From NCBI GenBank assembly GCA_014695195.1, contig JACJNW010000023.1, forward strand, positions 186,001 to 250,000: a stretch of 64,000 nt of DNA, read 5' to 3'. Under the pieces are notes generated by a model. That model ran no database searches. It was not told the DNA's origin and was given only the letters and a program-made list of their open reading frames with translations. Every line of letters begins with the position of its first letter. Position 1 is the first letter of the stretch. The translations under genes were made by a program, and so were the position numbers. This DNA comes from Cyanobacteria bacterium FACHB-DQ100 (lineage in GTDB: Bacteria; Cyanobacteriota; Cyanobacteriia; Leptolyngbyales; Leptolyngbyaceae). Positions 35,331 through 45,942 of the stretch are shown piece after piece.

Positions 35331-36557
35331 ATGCTGCACACCGGAATGATTTGCCTGGGATTAGTCGATTCCCAGGCTTTTGCGTTTCAAGATGGATTTT
35401 TCTTTGGGTTGCTGCTGGTTCAAATCCCGGCGGCGGCGATTTTGCTATCACGGTTGCTTAAAGGTGCGGTGCGTCGTTCCCCCCTTCAGCCTCAGTTACC
35501 GAATCCGTCTTTTTTGGGTGCGGTGAGCGTCGTTGTGCCGACGCTGAATGAAGCCGATCGCATCGCGCCCTGTCTCGAAGGGTTGACGCGCCAAACGTAT
35601 GAAGTGCGAGAGATTACGATCGTCGATAGTCGATCGATCGATAAAACGCCGGATTTGGTTAAAGCTGCTCAAGAAACTGATCCGCGATTTCGATTAATGA
35701 ATGATGATCCGCTTCCTTCGGATTGGGTCGGTCGTCCGTGGGCGCTGCATAACGGATTTTTGGCGAGTTCGCCGGACAGCGAGTGGATTTTGGGAATTGA
35801 TGCCGATACGATTCCGCATCCAAGTTTGGTGTGTAGCTTGCTCGAAACGGCGACAACTGAGGGCTACGATCTGATCACGTTGTCACCGAGATTTATTCTC
35901 AAATATCCGGGTGAGTTTTGGCTTCAGCCTGCGTTGTTGATGACGCTGGTGTATCGATTCGGGGCAGCGGGTGAAATTGGTAGCTCTCCAGAGCGGGTGA
36001 TGGCAAACGGGCAGTGTTTCTTTTGTCGGCGATCGCTCCTTCAAACAGTGGGCGGCTACACTAGCGCCAAAGGTTCCTTTTGCGATGATGTCACGCTCGT
36101 TCGTAACATTGCGGCAACGGGTGCAAAAGTGGGCTTTCTCGATGGTGCAAACGTGCTGAAAGTCCGAATGTACGAAGGCATGGCGGAAACCTGGGATGAA
36201 TGGGGTCGATCGCTCGATCTCAAAGATGCTGCAACACCCGCGCAAGTTTGGGGAGATTTAGCATTTTTGATCTTGGTGCAAGCATTGCCGATTCCGTTGT
36301 TGATTGTAAGCGCTTGGATGGTCTCTTCTGGACATACAACATTACCTGCATTGATCGCCCTTGGATTGAATGGAGCATTGGTCGCGATGCGAATTGGATT
36401 AAATGCGGCGGTCTTGCAGTCCTACGATCGTTCTTCTGCCAAAGGTGCTTGGTTATTCTGGTTCTCTCCTTTAGCCGATCCAGCCGCAGTCTTCCGAATC
36501 TTCCTGTCTTCTACTCGAAAGCCGAAAAGCTGGCGGGGTCGAACTTATGGCGGATAA
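35331..36557 (+). CDS. cruG: Carotenoid 2'-O-glycosyltransferase
   Basis: CruG attaches a sugar to the 2'-hydroxyl of myxol-type carotenoids. The 408-residue GT2 enzyme has an N-terminal helix, then SVVVPTLNEADRIAPCLEGL, TIVDSRSIDKTPDL, WVGRPWALHNGF, the DxD motif in LGIDADTIPHPSL, then GSFCDDVTLVRN and EGMAETWDEWGRSLDLKDA, and several C-terminal membrane helices. The ATG at 35331 is preferred over TTG 35319. The gene follows cruF and overlaps the ZIP transporter gene by 11 bases. Confidence 0.92.
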   Translation: MLHTGMICLGLVDSQAFAFQDGFFFGLLLVQIPAAAILLSRLLKGAVRRSPLQPQLPNPSFLGAVSVVVPTLNEADRIAPCLEGLTRQTYEVREITIVDSRSIDKTPDLVKAAQETDPRFRLMNDDPLPSDWVGRPWALHNGFLASSPDSEWILGIDADTIPHPSLVCSLLETATTEGYDLITLSPRFILKYPGEFWLQPALLMTLVYRFGAAGEIGSSPERVMANGQCFFCRRSLLQTVGGYTSAKGSFCDDVTLVRNIAATGAKVGFLDGANVLKVRMYEGMAETWDEWGRSLDLKDAATPAQVWGDLAFLILVQALPIPLLIVSAWMVSSGHTTLPALIALGLNGALVAMRIGLNAAVLQSYDRSSAKGAWLFWFSPLADPAAVFRIFLSSTRKPKSWRGRTYGG

Positions 36558-37326
36558 CGTCACACTTTTGGGGTTGGCGGGGAGTTTAGTCGCGGGATTG
36601 GGCACCGGAGTAGGCGCGCTCCCAATTTTTTTCATCAAGGAAATCACTCCGCAAACTCAGGGCGCACTCTTGGGGTTTGGGGCGGGCGTGATGTTAGCTG
36701 CAACTTCTTTTTCTCTGGTGATTCCGGGCATTGAAGCGGCGGAGAAGTTGACGCAGAACAAACTAACCGCAGCCGCGATCGTTGTTTGTGGCATTCTGCT
36801 TGGGGGTGCGTTCCTCTGGTTAGCAAATCGCTACTTTCCGCACGAACACTTCATTAAAGGGGCAGAAGGAGCGACTGCAAGCCGATTACGTCAAGTGTGG
36901 CTGTTTGTGATTGCGATTACGCTGCACAATTTTCCCGAAGGATTAGCGGTCGGAGTTGGATTTGGTGGGGGCGATGTCGCGAATGGAATTGCCCTAACGC
37001 TAGGAATTGGCTTGCAAAATTTCCCTGAAGGACTGGTGGTGGCGATCGCGCTTCTGGCTCAGGGCTACCGCAGACGAAAGGTATTTGGTGTGGCGCTGTT
37101 AACGGGACTTGCCGAGCCGATCGGAGGTTTAATCGGGGCGGGGGTCGTTTCGATCGCCGCGCTCGTGCTGCCGTGGGGAATGGCATTTGCAGCCGGAGCG
37201 ATGTTATTTGTAATCAGCGATGAGATTATTCCGGAGTCGCACAGCTTAGGAATCGAGAAGCAAGCGACGCTAGGGGTAATGATTGGATTTGTGCTGATGA
37301 TGTTTCTGGACGTGGCTTTGGGCTGA
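36547..37326 (+). CDS. ZIP-family divalent metal transporter
   Basis: The 259-residue protein has eight membrane helices. The binuclear metal site of ZIP proteins is visible in helix 4 (ITLHNFPEGLAVGVGF) and helix 5 (IGLQNFPEGLVVAIAL). It resembles GufA/ZupT-type proteins moving zinc, iron or manganese. Glu in DEIIPESHSLG is also typical. Its start lies inside cruG, so it is probably cotranscribed with cruG although unrelated in function. Confidence 0.93.
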   Translation: MADNVTLLGLAGSLVAGLGTGVGALPIFFIKEITPQTQGALLGFGAGVMLAATSFSLVIPGIEAAEKLTQNKLTAAAIVVCGILLGGAFLWLANRYFPHEHFIKGAEGATASRLRQVWLFVIAITLHNFPEGLAVGVGFGGGDVANGIALTLGIGLQNFPEGLVVAIALLAQGYRRRKVFGVALLTGLAEPIGGLIGAGVVSIAALVLPWGMAFAAGAMLFVISDEIIPESHSLGIEKQATLGVMIGFVLMMFLDVALG

Positions 37327-37470
37327 ATTTGTATCAGAATGTTTCAACTCGTAACGGCGATCGCGCTTCGGTTCAACTCCCGTAGTAAATTGAGGAAAAT
37401 TGACGCGGCATCATGTGTTTTTGCATAGATTGAGTTCGTTAATTTTCAAAACAAAAGGAAGAGAACAGTC

Positions 37471-37734
37471 ATGGTTCAACGTGGTTCAAAAGTCCGCATT
37501 CTGCGTAAAGAGTCCTACTGGTATCGCGATGTCGGCACCGTCGCCTCGATCGACCAAAGCGGCATCAAATATCCGGTGATTGTGCGCTTTGATAAGGTCA
37601 ATTACACGGGCTACAGTGGTCAAGCTGGCGGTGTCAACACCAATAACTTTGCACTGAGCGAACTCGAAGAAGTTGAGCCGCCCGCAAAGAAAGCGGCGGC
37701 AGCGGCAAAACCCGCAGCCAAGAAAGCAGAGTAA
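37471..37734 (+). CDS. psaE: Photosystem I subunit IV (PsaE)
   Basis: PsaE is a stromal PSI subunit that helps ferredoxin docking and cyclic electron flow. The 87-residue protein is an SH3-like barrel beginning [20 protein letters not shown], with [23 protein letters not shown] and [13 protein letters not shown], followed by an alanine/lysine-rich tail ([15 protein letters not shown]) common in cyanobacteria. AAGGAAGAG lies just before the ATG. A strong terminator follows, so it is a single-gene transcript. Confidence 0.98.
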   Translation: MVQRGSKVRILRKESYWYRDVGTVASIDQSGIKYPVIVRFDKVNYTGYSGQAGGVNTNNFALSELEEVEPPAKKAAAAAKPAAKKAE

Positions 37735-37756
37735 TTTCTCTGCGATAATTAAGTTT

Positions 37757-37796
37757 GAGCCAGTACCTTTCTTCTGTTGGTGCTGGCTCAGTTTTT
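37757..37796 (+). terminator. Intrinsic terminator of psaE
   Basis: GAGCCAGTACC (37757-37767) pairs with GGTGCTGGCTC (37779-37789, one G-T pair) and is followed by AGTTTTTT. Confidence 0.88.
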
Positions 37797-37825
37797 TAGA
37801 ATGGACTTTTACGAGTGTATTCGCT

Positions 37826-38665
37826 GTGCCTGAACTGCCTGAAGTTGAAACGGTTCGATTGGGTTTAAACCAAGTGACGCTAAATCAGCCGATCGTTGGT
37901 GGAGACGTGTTACTTGATCGCACGATCGCTTACCCGATCGCTGATCAGTTTATCGCTGGATTGCAGGGCTTATCGATCGCAGAATGGCAGCGCTACGGCA
38001 AGTACCTTTTGGCGAAATTAGCTCCGGTGGGCTGGCTCGGTGTGCATTTGCGAATGACCGGACAGCTTTTGTGGGTGAAACAATCAGACCCATTGCAGAA
38101 ACATACGAGAGTAAGACTGTTTTTTGATCACGATCGAGAGCTTCGGTTTGTGGATCAGCGCACGTTCGGGCAGATGTGGCACGTCGAGGACGATCGCGAC
38201 CCAAAAACGATTATTACGGGACTTCAGCGATTAGGCCATGAGCCATTTTCTGATAACTTTTCAGATCTCTACTTCTACGAACAGCTAAAAAACCGGAAGC
38301 GTCCGATTAAAAATGCACTGCTTGATCAAGCCTTAGTTGCGGGAATTGGTAATATCTATGCAGATGAAGCTTTATTTCTCAGTGGCATTCATCCGGAGAC
38401 TTTGTGTAGTGAGTTATCGATCGAACAAGCCTCTAAACTCCGAGCGAATGTCATTCGAGTGCTAAAAGATAGCATTGCAGCGCGAGGAACGAGTTTTAGC
38501 GATTTTCGCGATGTGTCGGGGGTGAATGGCAACTATGGCGGGATTGCTTGGGTATATGGGCGGGATGGAGATCGCTGCCGCAACTGTGAAGCGACGATCG
38601 AGCGGGTAAAGTTGGCGGGACGATCGTCGCATTTCTGCCCGACCTGCCAACCGTGTAAACAGTAG
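37826..38665 (+). CDS. mutM: Formamidopyrimidine-DNA glycosylase (Fpg)
   Basis: This bifunctional glycosylase/AP lyase removes 8-oxoguanine and formamidopyrimidines. A GTG at 37826 gives (M)PELPEVETVRLGL, in which the second-position proline is the catalytic nucleophile and the adjacent glutamate the acid. The frame's upstream extension is the psaE terminator region and cannot be coding. Also present are RYGKYLLAKL, RMTGQL, IGNIYADEALF and a C-terminal four-cysteine zinc finger (CRNC...CPTC). Length is 279 residues, as usual. Confidence 0.96.
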   Translation: MPELPEVETVRLGLNQVTLNQPIVGGDVLLDRTIAYPIADQFIAGLQGLSIAEWQRYGKYLLAKLAPVGWLGVHLRMTGQLLWVKQSDPLQKHTRVRLFFDHDRELRFVDQRTFGQMWHVEDDRDPKTIITGLQRLGHEPFSDNFSDLYFYEQLKNRKRPIKNALLDQALVAGIGNIYADEALFLSGIHPETLCSELSIEQASKLRANVIRVLKDSIAARGTSFSDFRDVSGVNGNYGGIAWVYGRDGDRCRNCEATIERVKLAGRSSHFCPTCQPCKQ

Positions 38666-38701
38666 CTTATGTCACATTTTATAGCGAACCCGTAGGAAAT
38701 A

Positions 38702-40063
38702 ATGAATTCCGACCTGACCCATTATTTCTATATGCCCAAGCGTCGAGATTTTCTAATCGGCAGTGCTGCAAGTGCTGCCGCTGTATCCATGCTCTCTAAA
38801 GCAAACGCCCAAGATAATCAACCTTCTAAGCGTCCTGAAATCAACGCGCTAAGACAAGGCTACGTCGGTCAATATCAAGGCGGCGTGTATCTCTTACCCG
38901 CGAACGATGAAACGGCGCAGTGGGGTTGGTTTAACAATGCAGAACCGCCTCGTGCTCGAATCAAATCTGGTGATACCGTCGTGATGGAAACGATGATGGC
39001 ATCGTTGAATCAGATTTTGCCAGGATCGTCGATCGAACAAATCACTAAACTCCGCGTCGATTATCCGGGTCGCGGCCCTCACTCCGTCACAGGCCCAATT
39101 TTCGTGGAAGGAGCGATGCCCGGTGACGTGCTGAAGGTGCGGATCAATCGGATTGTTCCCCGCAGCTATGGCGCGAACTGGAACCTTCCTGGCAATCTGA
39201 AATTAGGACAGTTCCCGGACAAATTCACTGAAGCGCAAGTCAAGCATTTCTATCTCGATCTGGGTCGGGGTGTGACGGAATTTTTACCGGGAATTGAGAT
39301 TCCCGTGCGTCCGTTCCCCGGAATTCTTGGGGTTGCAAGAGCAGAAAGCGGTCAATATAGTACGGTTCCACCAGGGGCGCATGGGGGGAATTTGGACTGT
39401 CGCGAATTGGTGCAAGGAACAACAATCTATCTACCTGTGTTTGTTGAGGGCGCATTGTTGTGGTCGGGTGATTCTCATGCGGCACAAGGAAATGGAGAAG
39501 TGAATTTAACCGCGATCGAGAGTGCGTTTAGTGAATTGAACATGACGATCGAAGTGATCAAAAAAACGCCGCTCTCGTTTCCTCGGATTGAAACACCAAC
39601 TCACTGGATTACTTTGGGATACGATCGCGATCTCAACAAAGCCGTTGATATGCTGAACGAACAAACGGTGAAATTTGTCTCAGACTGGAAACGCATATCG
39701 AGCAAAGAAGCACAGCAGTTCATGAACGATTACGGCGATTGCCAGGTTGCTGAGATCGTTAATCAGGTGAAAGGCACTTACTGTATGTTGCCGAAGAAAG
39801 CCAGCCCGAAACGCGCTCCTAATCCAACGCAAGACACCCGCGATAGTTATGTCACAACGGCGACAAATGCCGATGTGCAGACTGCAATGAACCTTGCTTC
39901 GATGCAAATGATCGAGCGGATTGCACGATTAAGGAAGCTATCGATGTTGGATAGTTATGCGCTGGCAAGTTTAGCGATGGATGCGCGAATCGGACGAATT
40001 GAACCGGGCGCGAAGACGATTCATTGTCTGATGCCACGATCGCTTTGGGTAAAGAAAGCTTAG
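38702..40063 (+). CDS. Acetamidase/formamidase-family protein with Tat signal
   Basis: The 453-residue protein begins with a twin-arginine signal (PKRRDFLIGSAASAAAVSM) and cleavage likely after ANA, so it is exported folded. The mature part resembles the FmdA/AmdA fold: KSGDTVVMET, HSVTGPIFVEGAMPGDVLKVRI, FPGILGVA, PPGAHGGNLDCREL, LPVFVEGALLWSGDSHAAQGNGEV. In this family GDxHxxQG(x)GE lines the active site. It would release ammonia from short amides in the periplasm; substrate is not known. ATG 38702 has AGGA upstream; ATG 38732 is an alternative. Unrelated ABC genes follow 438 bases later. Confidence 0.85.
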   Translation: MNSDLTHYFYMPKRRDFLIGSAASAAAVSMLSKANAQDNQPSKRPEINALRQGYVGQYQGGVYLLPANDETAQWGWFNNAEPPRARIKSGDTVVMETMMASLNQILPGSSIEQITKLRVDYPGRGPHSVTGPIFVEGAMPGDVLKVRINRIVPRSYGANWNLPGNLKLGQFPDKFTEAQVKHFYLDLGRGVTEFLPGIEIPVRPFPGILGVARAESGQYSTVPPGAHGGNLDCRELVQGTTIYLPVFVEGALLWSGDSHAAQGNGEVNLTAIESAFSELNMTIEVIKKTPLSFPRIETPTHWITLGYDRDLNKAVDMLNEQTVKFVSDWKRISSKEAQQFMNDYGDCQVAEIVNQVKGTYCMLPKKASPKRAPNPTQDTRDSYVTTATNADVQTAMNLASMQMIERIARLRKLSMLDSYALASLAMDARIGRIEPGAKTIHCLMPRSLWVKKA

Positions 40064-40500
40064 TGTTTTAGGTTACATTTTACGAACCCCTCTGGCTGCA
40101 ATCAAACGCAATAAAGCTGCAAATTCGCAGCCAGGGCTACTTTTGCTGACTCATTCTTTTAATCTATCCTTAGCCGTACACAGTTAGATGGATGTGTCGG
40201 ATTTCTAGTTCAGCGCACGATAAAAGTTAGGAATTCAATTTGAATACATCTCTGCAAAAACCATTGCAATTCTTCGCTTTATTGAAACGCTGTTCTCAAG
40301 ACGACTTCACTTCAAGACTGATTTAATCATGATTCTTTGTAGCAGCGCGATTTTTATGTCGTCCGCTTCAATCCTTCGCATCATTCAGGCATGAAGTTCT
40401 GAAAGACTGAGACAGGTTCGATCGTGCCAAATTTGCGCGATGGTATGCAGGTTTAGATTCAGTTGACTCTCATTCAGTTGCTTATGGGAGAGAAAAGAAC
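40064..40500. other. Intergenic region upstream of the sugar-type ABC operon
   Basis: These 437 bases contain no supported gene. A stem CTGGCTGC (40092-40099)/GCAGCCAG (40127-40134) near the left end may terminate the amidase transcript. The rest presumably carries the ABC operon promoter. No riboswitch-like structure is obvious by eye. Confidence 0.5.
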
Positions 40501-41487
40501 GTGGATAGATTTCACAGAGCGTTATGCCGTGGTTTGGGTGCGGTGGGCGCTTTGGGGCTGATCAGCGGTGTTTTAGTTGGGTGTTCATCGACTCAGCAAA
40601 CCAACCAGAACAACGCAAACTCAAAGCTGCGATCGGTTGCTGTAACCGTTGGTGATCTGAGTAATCCTTTCTTTGTATTGATGGGCAGAGGTGCACAATC
40701 CGAAGCGCAAAAGATCGGCGGAGATGGTGTTCGGACAACCGTGGTTTCGACGGGATATGACTTAAACCAACAATTCAACCAGATTGAAAACTTTATTGCA
40801 GCCAACACCAGTTTGATCATTCTTAATGCTGCGGATAGTCAAGGAATTGCGCCTGCGGTTGAAAAAGCAAAACAAGCTGGAACGGTGGTCATTGCAGTAG
40901 ATACGGGGGCTGGCGGTGGAGTTGATGCCACCATTACCTCGAACAATCTGCAAGCGGGAGAACTAAGCTGTCAGTACATTGCCGATCGCTTAAAAGGCAA
41001 AGGGAATGTGGTGATTGTGAATGGTCCACCTGTGCAATCAGTGTTCGATCGCGTTGAAGGCTGCGAAAAGGTTTTTGCAAAATATCCCGGAATTAAAGTT
41101 CTTTCCAAAGATCAAAACGCCGAAGGGAGCCGGGACGGTGGATTGCGGGTGATGAGTGATTTGTTGGTCTCGTTTCCTAAAATCGATGCGGTCTTTGCCA
41201 TCAACGATCCGTGCGGGGTGGGCGCAGAACTTGCAGCACGACAAGCAAAACGCAGTGATTTCTTTATTGTCGGAGTGGACGGCGCACCGGAAGCAAAATC
41301 GGCGATCGAAGATAAGAGCAGCTTGTTTGTCGCGACTGCTGCCCAAAATCCATTGGGCATGACTCAGAAAGCGGTGCAGGTCGGTAATGACATTCTCAAC
41401 GGTCAAAGACCCGCCAATCCCAACATTCAAATCCCTGTGCAGTTGATTACGCGAGACAACGTGAGCCAATACAAGGGGTGGCAGTAA
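40501..41487 (+). CDS. Sugar-type ABC substrate-binding lipoprotein (RbsB-like)
   Basis: The 328-residue protein has a signal helix ending in the lipobox LVGC (cysteine about residue 28), so it is membrane-anchored in the periplasm. The mature protein is a two-lobe periplasmic binding protein of the ribose/galactose type (Peripla_BP_4): [26 protein letters not shown]-like [24 protein letters not shown] and [27 protein letters not shown]. The ligand is probably a sugar, nucleoside or polyol but cannot be fixed by eye. The start is GTG. It overlaps the ATPase gene by one base (TAATG). Confidence 0.9.
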   Translation: MDRFHRALCRGLGAVGALGLISGVLVGCSSTQQTNQNNANSKLRSVAVTVGDLSNPFFVLMGRGAQSEAQKIGGDGVRTTVVSTGYDLNQQFNQIENFIAANTSLIILNAADSQGIAPAVEKAKQAGTVVIAVDTGAGGGVDATITSNNLQAGELSCQYIADRLKGKGNVVIVNGPPVQSVFDRVEGCEKVFAKYPGIKVLSKDQNAEGSRDGGLRVMSDLLVSFPKIDAVFAINDPCGVGAELAARQAKRSDFFIVGVDGAPEAKSAIEDKSSLFVATAAQNPLGMTQKAVQVGNDILNGQRPANPNIQIPVQLITRDNVSQYKGWQ

Positions 41488-43037
41488 TGACAATGAATCA
41501 ACAATCCGTGCCGCACAATCCGTCGATCGCGACTCCAGTTCTCGAAATGAAGGGGATTACGAAACGGTTTAGCGGTGTTCCTGCATTACAAAACGTCAAT
41601 CTCACGCTTTATCCGGGTGAAGTTCATGCCCTGATGGGTGAAAACGGTGCCGGAAAAAGCACATTGATGAAAATTTTAGCGGGGGCTTACATTGCTGATG
41701 AGGGCGAGATCTGGGTGAATGGTCAGCGGCTCAACATTACTGATCCAGGCATCGCCAGACGAGCAGGCATTAATTTAATTTATCAAGAGTTGAATGTCGC
41801 TCCGAATCTGACGGTTGCTGAAAATATCTTTATGGGCAGCGAGATCAATCGCGGGCAACTGTTGGATCGCGAAGCCATGCACCGGGAAGCGGTCAAAGTC
41901 CTGCAAGCCCTGGGTGCGAGTTTTTCACCCGATGATGTGGTTTCAAAGCTGTCGATTGCAGAACAGCAACAAGTCGAAATCGCCCGCGCCCTCAAAGACA
42001 ATAGCCGCATTTTGGTGATGGATGAACCGACTGCGGCACTGTCCGAACGAGAAACAGAACGTCTGTTTGAAGTGATTCACCGACTGAGACGGGATGGAAT
42101 TGCGATCGTCTACATCAGTCACCGCATGGAGGAAGTATATGCGCTGGCGGATCGGGTCAGTGTATTACGCGATGGTCAGTATATTGGAACGCTCGATCGC
42201 GCTGAGATCTCTCCGGAACGATTGGTGCAAATGATGGTGGGTCGATCAATGCAGGGCTTTTATCAACATGAACGCCGCTCAAATCGCGGCAATGTTGTTT
42301 TGGAAGCCCGGCACATCAGCGATGGGCGCAAGGTGCAACCCACTGATTTAGTTTTGAGGGCGGGTGAAATTGTGGGTTTAGCGGGACTGGTCGGAGCCGG
42401 ACGAACGGAGCTATCGCGGCTGATTTTTGGAGCTGATCCAAAAACGAGCGGTGAGATTTTTCTAAATGGTCAGAAGCTCGATATTCGATCGCCCAAAGAT
42501 GCGATCGCCGCTGGAATTGGGTATGTCCCCGAAGACCGCAAAGATCAGGGCTTATTTCTCGAAATGAGTTCTGGCAAAAACATCATCCTCAATATGCTGA
42601 GAAAGGATGCCAAAGCAGGAGTGATTAACTGGGGAACGCTCGGCAAGATTGCTAACGATGCGGTCGAAAACTTCAACATTCGACTGGCAAACCTGGAAAT
42701 TCGCGCAATGGATCTGTCTGGAGGGAATCAGCAAAAACTACTCCTGGCTCGCTGGCTCGCGATTAAACCACGAGTGCTTCTGCTCGATGAACCCACACGC
42801 GGCGTGGACATCGGCGCAAAAAGCGAGATTTACCGCATCATTAGTGACTTGGCGGAAACAGGCGTTGCCGTGCTGATGGTATCGAGCGAACTGCCGGAGG
42901 TGATCGGACTCAGCGATCGAGTGTTAGTGATGCGTCAAGGAAGAATCGTCGGTGAGATTGACGGTTCGCGACAGCAGATTACCCAAGAAAACATTATGGC
43001 TTATGCTACTGGCGCATCGGAGGTCGCCGCACTATGA
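41487..43037 (+). CDS. Sugar-type ABC ATPase, duplicated (RbsA-like)
   Basis: The 516-residue protein carries two nucleotide-binding domains in tandem, as in RbsA/MglA. The first has Walker [13 protein letters not shown], signature [15 protein letters not shown] and Walker [12 protein letters not shown]. The second has the degenerate Walker A of this class ([17 protein letters not shown]), signature [15 protein letters not shown] and [15 protein letters not shown]. Start ATG 41487 is inside the stop of the binding protein gene, and the end overlaps the permease start in ATGA, showing tight translational coupling. Confidence 0.95.
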   Translation: MTMNQQSVPHNPSIATPVLEMKGITKRFSGVPALQNVNLTLYPGEVHALMGENGAGKSTLMKILAGAYIADEGEIWVNGQRLNITDPGIARRAGINLIYQELNVAPNLTVAENIFMGSEINRGQLLDREAMHREAVKVLQALGASFSPDDVVSKLSIAEQQQVEIARALKDNSRILVMDEPTAALSERETERLFEVIHRLRRDGIAIVYISHRMEEVYALADRVSVLRDGQYIGTLDRAEISPERLVQMMVGRSMQGFYQHERRSNRGNVVLEARHISDGRKVQPTDLVLRAGEIVGLAGLVGAGRTELSRLIFGADPKTSGEIFLNGQKLDIRSPKDAIAAGIGYVPEDRKDQGLFLEMSSGKNIILNMLRKDAKAGVINWGTLGKIANDAVENFNIRLANLEIRAMDLSGGNQQKLLLARWLAIKPRVLLLDEPTRGVDIGAKSEIYRIISDLAETGVAVLMVSSELPEVIGLSDRVLVMRQGRIVGEIDGSRQQITQENIMAYATGASEVAAL

Positions 43038-44029
43038 GTCAAACAGAACTACGTCCGTTAAGAGAACCGAGCAATCGCCCCCCTGTTCAGCGCAAACCTG
43101 CAAACAACTGGCTTCAGGTGGCTGGGATTCTGCCGATTCTAATTCTGATTTGCATTCTGTTTTCGGTGCTGACTCCCAACTTTCCCACGGCGGGAAACGC
43201 TGTGAACATTCTCCGGCAAGCATCAATCAACATTGTGCTAGCAACGGGAATGACCTTTGTGATTCTGACTGGAGGGATTGACCTTTCGGTGGGATCAATT
43301 TTGGGGGTGTCTGCGGTTGTTGGAGTGCTGGTTTCGCTTTCAAGCGCATTGGGTTGGTTTGCGATTCCAGCCGCATTGTTAACTGGCTTAGCGATCGGGT
43401 TGATCAATGGCGCGCTGATTGCTTTTCTCGACTTACCTCCGTTCATTGTGACTTTGGGCGGCTTAACTGCGCTACGAGGAGCTGCTTACCTCGTAGCAAA
43501 CGGTACGACTGTCTTGAACCGCAATCTAAACTTTGCTTGGGTTGGCAATAACTATCTCGGCCCCTTTCCCTGGTTAGTTGTGATTGCGCTGTTGACTGTT
43601 TTAGCAAGCTGGTTTGTGCTGCGTCGGACGATTCTAGGCGTGCAGATTTATGCAGTGGGAGGAAACCAACGTGCAGCGCGACTTACCGGAATCAAAGTCA
43701 GTCGGATTCTCTTGTTTGTGTATGGTGTGAGTGGATTGTTAGCAGGGTTGGCAGGCATCATGAGTTCCAGCCGCCTGTATAGTGCGACTGGACTGTTGGG
43801 GAATGGGTATGAATTGGATGCGATCGCGGCTGTGATTCTCGGCGGCACAAGCTTCACGGGTGGGATTGGAACCATGCCCGGAACCTTGCTGGGTGCGTTG
43901 ATCATTGCGGTACTGAACAACGGTTTGACGCTGCTGAATATGTCTTACTTCTGGCAGTTAGTCGTTAAAGGTTTAGTGATCATCGTGGCAGTCACGATTG
44001 ACCGACTCCGCCGCCGTTCCTCACGCTAG
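43034..44029 (+). CDS. Sugar-type ABC permease (RbsC-like)
   Basis: The 331-residue protein has nine or ten hydrophobic helices and the BPD_transp_2 family blocks: [53 protein letters not shown], and [24 protein letters not shown]. It completes a full importer with the two upstream genes. Its TAG stop overlaps the reverse-strand stop of the next gene within the palindrome CTAG. Confidence 0.95.
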   Translation: MSQTELRPLREPSNRPPVQRKPANNWLQVAGILPILILICILFSVLTPNFPTAGNAVNILRQASINIVLATGMTFVILTGGIDLSVGSILGVSAVVGVLVSLSSALGWFAIPAALLTGLAIGLINGALIAFLDLPPFIVTLGGLTALRGAAYLVANGTTVLNRNLNFAWVGNNYLGPFPWLVVIALLTVLASWFVLRRTILGVQIYAVGGNQRAARLTGIKVSRILLFVYGVSGLLAGLAGIMSSSRLYSATGLLGNGYELDAIAAVILGGTSFTGGIGTMPGTLLGALIIAVLNNGLTLLNMSYFWQLVVKGLVIIVAVTIDRLRRRSSR

Positions 44030-45033
44030 AACCAATCGGAGATTGCATCGGTCGATTTTACCAAGTGCATTCCAGCAGCAGCAAAGCGATCGTAAGCGCG
44101 ATCGGCTTGCTCGGTATAATCGACCACGCCCGGAACCACAACCGCAGAAGTGCAATCTTCGAGCAGGTAGACTTTCTTGGTTAGGCTAGGGTCATAGGCT
44201 TGGATTTCGGTGAGTAAGTCGTCGATCGTCCAAGCCACACAATGGCTCTTTGCCTGACCTGCAATGATCACCGCATCAAACTTGAGTAACTTATCAATCA
44301 ACTGACTATTTTTCTGTGCCAATAGTTCACCGCCAACTGTCGTTAGAACCTCCGGACTCAGCACCGAATAGTTTTCGGTGAGCGGGTGACTGCCTTTGAT
44401 TTCAAAGCTGGTCTGACTCTTACGGGTAATGCAATGAAAGAAGAAAGCTTCCTCAACTGCTGACACTAACGCATGACCGATTCCACCCAACATTGAGTGA
44501 TAAGGCCACACCGTTAATGGATACTTGCCTTCGTCGGTTAGCTGTTTCGTGTAGTGGAGCGCGTGACTGTTGAGGGTGTTGTAATCGGTTTTTAAGCTGG
44601 GCGCGATCGCTGGATTGACTCTCCACACGCCTTTCTGCACATCTTCATATGAAATTAGGGTTGCTGCGGGAGTGGGATGCTCTCTGGCTTCGTTGATCCA
44701 GAAAATCGGATGAAAGATTTGCATTGCTGTATGCGTGTCCATTGTTGGAGCAATTTCGGTAATGCTACCTAAATTGCAGTAAACGAACTCACACAGTCGC
44801 ACATTATCTTCAACGGCTCCAGTTCCCGATCGACCCCCAACAAACAGTTCAAAATCGGGAATACAAAACGTATTTTGCACATCGATTGCTAGCAAACAAA
44901 CCCGAATTCGATCGTCACTTGCAGGCGGAATGTTGTGTTCTTTCGCCCATTGTTCCGCTTCAATTGCTCGTTGCTGATACGGAACACGCCAAACAGATCC
45001 GACTGAAGCACGATCGAAAAACTCAGGAATCAT
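44026..45033 (-). CDS. Nicotinamidase/isochorismatase-like cysteine hydrolase
   Basis: The 335-residue protein is longer than usual PncA (about 210), with an N-terminal extension of about 40 residues and insertions. The catalytic triad appears as Asp in [11 protein letters not shown], Lys in the region before [14 protein letters not shown], and Cys in [16 protein letters not shown]. The metal-binding pattern [11 protein letters not shown] resembles the D-H-H set of nicotinamidases. It probably hydrolyses an amide or a related bond. It is the last gene of a leftward set; its ATG lies inside the glycosyltransferase gene (11-base overlap), so the two are coupled. Confidence 0.85.
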   Translation of the reverse strand: MIPEFFDRASVGSVWRVPYQQRAIEAEQWAKEHNIPPASDDRIRVCLLAIDVQNTFCIPDFELFVGGRSGTGAVEDNVRLCEFVYCNLGSITEIAPTMDTHTAMQIFHPIFWINEAREHPTPAATLISYEDVQKGVWRVNPAIAPSLKTDYNTLNSHALHYTKQLTDEGKYPLTVWPYHSMLGGIGHALVSAVEEAFFFHCITRKSQTSFEIKGSHPLTENYSVLSPEVLTTVGGELLAQKNSQLIDKLLKFDAVIIAGQAKSHCVAWTIDDLLTEIQAYDPSLTKKVYLLEDCTSAVVVPGVVDYTEQADRAYDRFAAAGMHLVKSTDAISDWF

Positions 45034-45880
45034 ACGATAAGCTCAACTCGTTGCCCTCGATCGTATCAAATGGTTCATCGATCGACAGTACAACTGGAGC
45101 ATTGAAGCTACGATCGACCACCGTTGTTGGCAATTCTTGATGATATGCGCCAGATGGCAGCACACCACAGCCGCCATACTTTGCCATTACTCGCTGTTGA
45201 GTAAAAACATCCTCGCCACAGTGATTCTCAGGAAGCTTTGTCCAGAAGTTGAAACCGCCGACCTCTCGAAGCTTTTGAGTGTTATACATCACGCAGCCTC
45301 CAATCCAAGCAACCTTGTATTTTCGAGGTTGGTCTGGAGTAATGTTGTGCGATCGCTGAATATGATACAGGTTTGCTGCATTGTGTAACTTCCAACGTTC
45401 CCATTCTGGCATTCCCGGCTGGAGCTTTTCGGGCTGCACTGGACTATCCCAAAATTCGATCGCTTGTTGGTGCGGTCGAACATCTTGAATAAAGCTGAGT
45501 CCGATCAATCCGCTGCCGACAAAACCACAGTTCTCCTCTTCGATCGCATTAACGAATTGTTCCAGGACAAATGGTTCTAGGATGATGTCATCATCAATGA
45601 ACAGAACATAAGGAGCAGTTGCTTGATCCAGCAAGAACTGTCTTTGTTCTGCCATGCCGCGACGGGGTAAGTGATGGTGGATTTGAACTTTGTGATTGTG
45701 CGATCGTAGAACTCGAACTGGCGTTTGGACTATGTTGGAAGCAATTTCGTTTGGATCTTCAGTTTGATCTGAAATGATTACATTAAAATCTTGAAAGGTC
45801 TGAGCAATCAGGCTGGCCAATGTAACAGCTAATGCTGAAGCGCGATTGTAGGTTGGGATTAAGATATCAACTTTAGACAT
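45023..45880 (-). CDS. GT2 (GT-A fold) glycosyltransferase
   Basis: The 285-residue soluble enzyme starts [23 protein letters not shown] 45910 ten codons upstream is an alternative. The nucleotide-sugar DxD-type motif is in [17 protein letters not shown]. Acceptor-side elements include [20 protein letters not shown] and [20 protein letters not shown] (the ED catalytic motif). No membrane helix is present, so the acceptor may be a small molecule or protein rather than a lipid. It lies between a methyltransferase and the cysteine hydrolase on the same strand. Confidence 0.88.
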   Translation of the reverse strand: MSKVDILIPTYNRASALAVTLASLIAQTFQDFNVIISDQTEDPNEIASNIVQTPVRVLRSHNHKVQIHHHLPRRGMAEQRQFLLDQATAPYVLFIDDDIILEPFVLEQFVNAIEEENCGFVGSGLIGLSFIQDVRPHQQAIEFWDSPVQPEKLQPGMPEWERWKLHNAANLYHIQRSHNITPDQPRKYKVAWIGGCVMYNTQKLREVGGFNFWTKLPENHCGEDVFTQQRVMAKYGGCGVLPSGAYHQELPTTVVDRSFNAPVVLSIDEPFDTIEGNELSLSYDS

Positions 45881-45942
45881 ATCGATTGGAAAAGGGTGTA
45901 AATCAGTCACACCCTCAACATTGGGTTTTACAGAATTGGGTT

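Noticed and set aside
40064-40500. Riboswitch upstream of the ABC operon
   Set aside because: Only one short stem is visible and it is placed next to the upstream gene's end; no conserved aptamer motif could be recognised.
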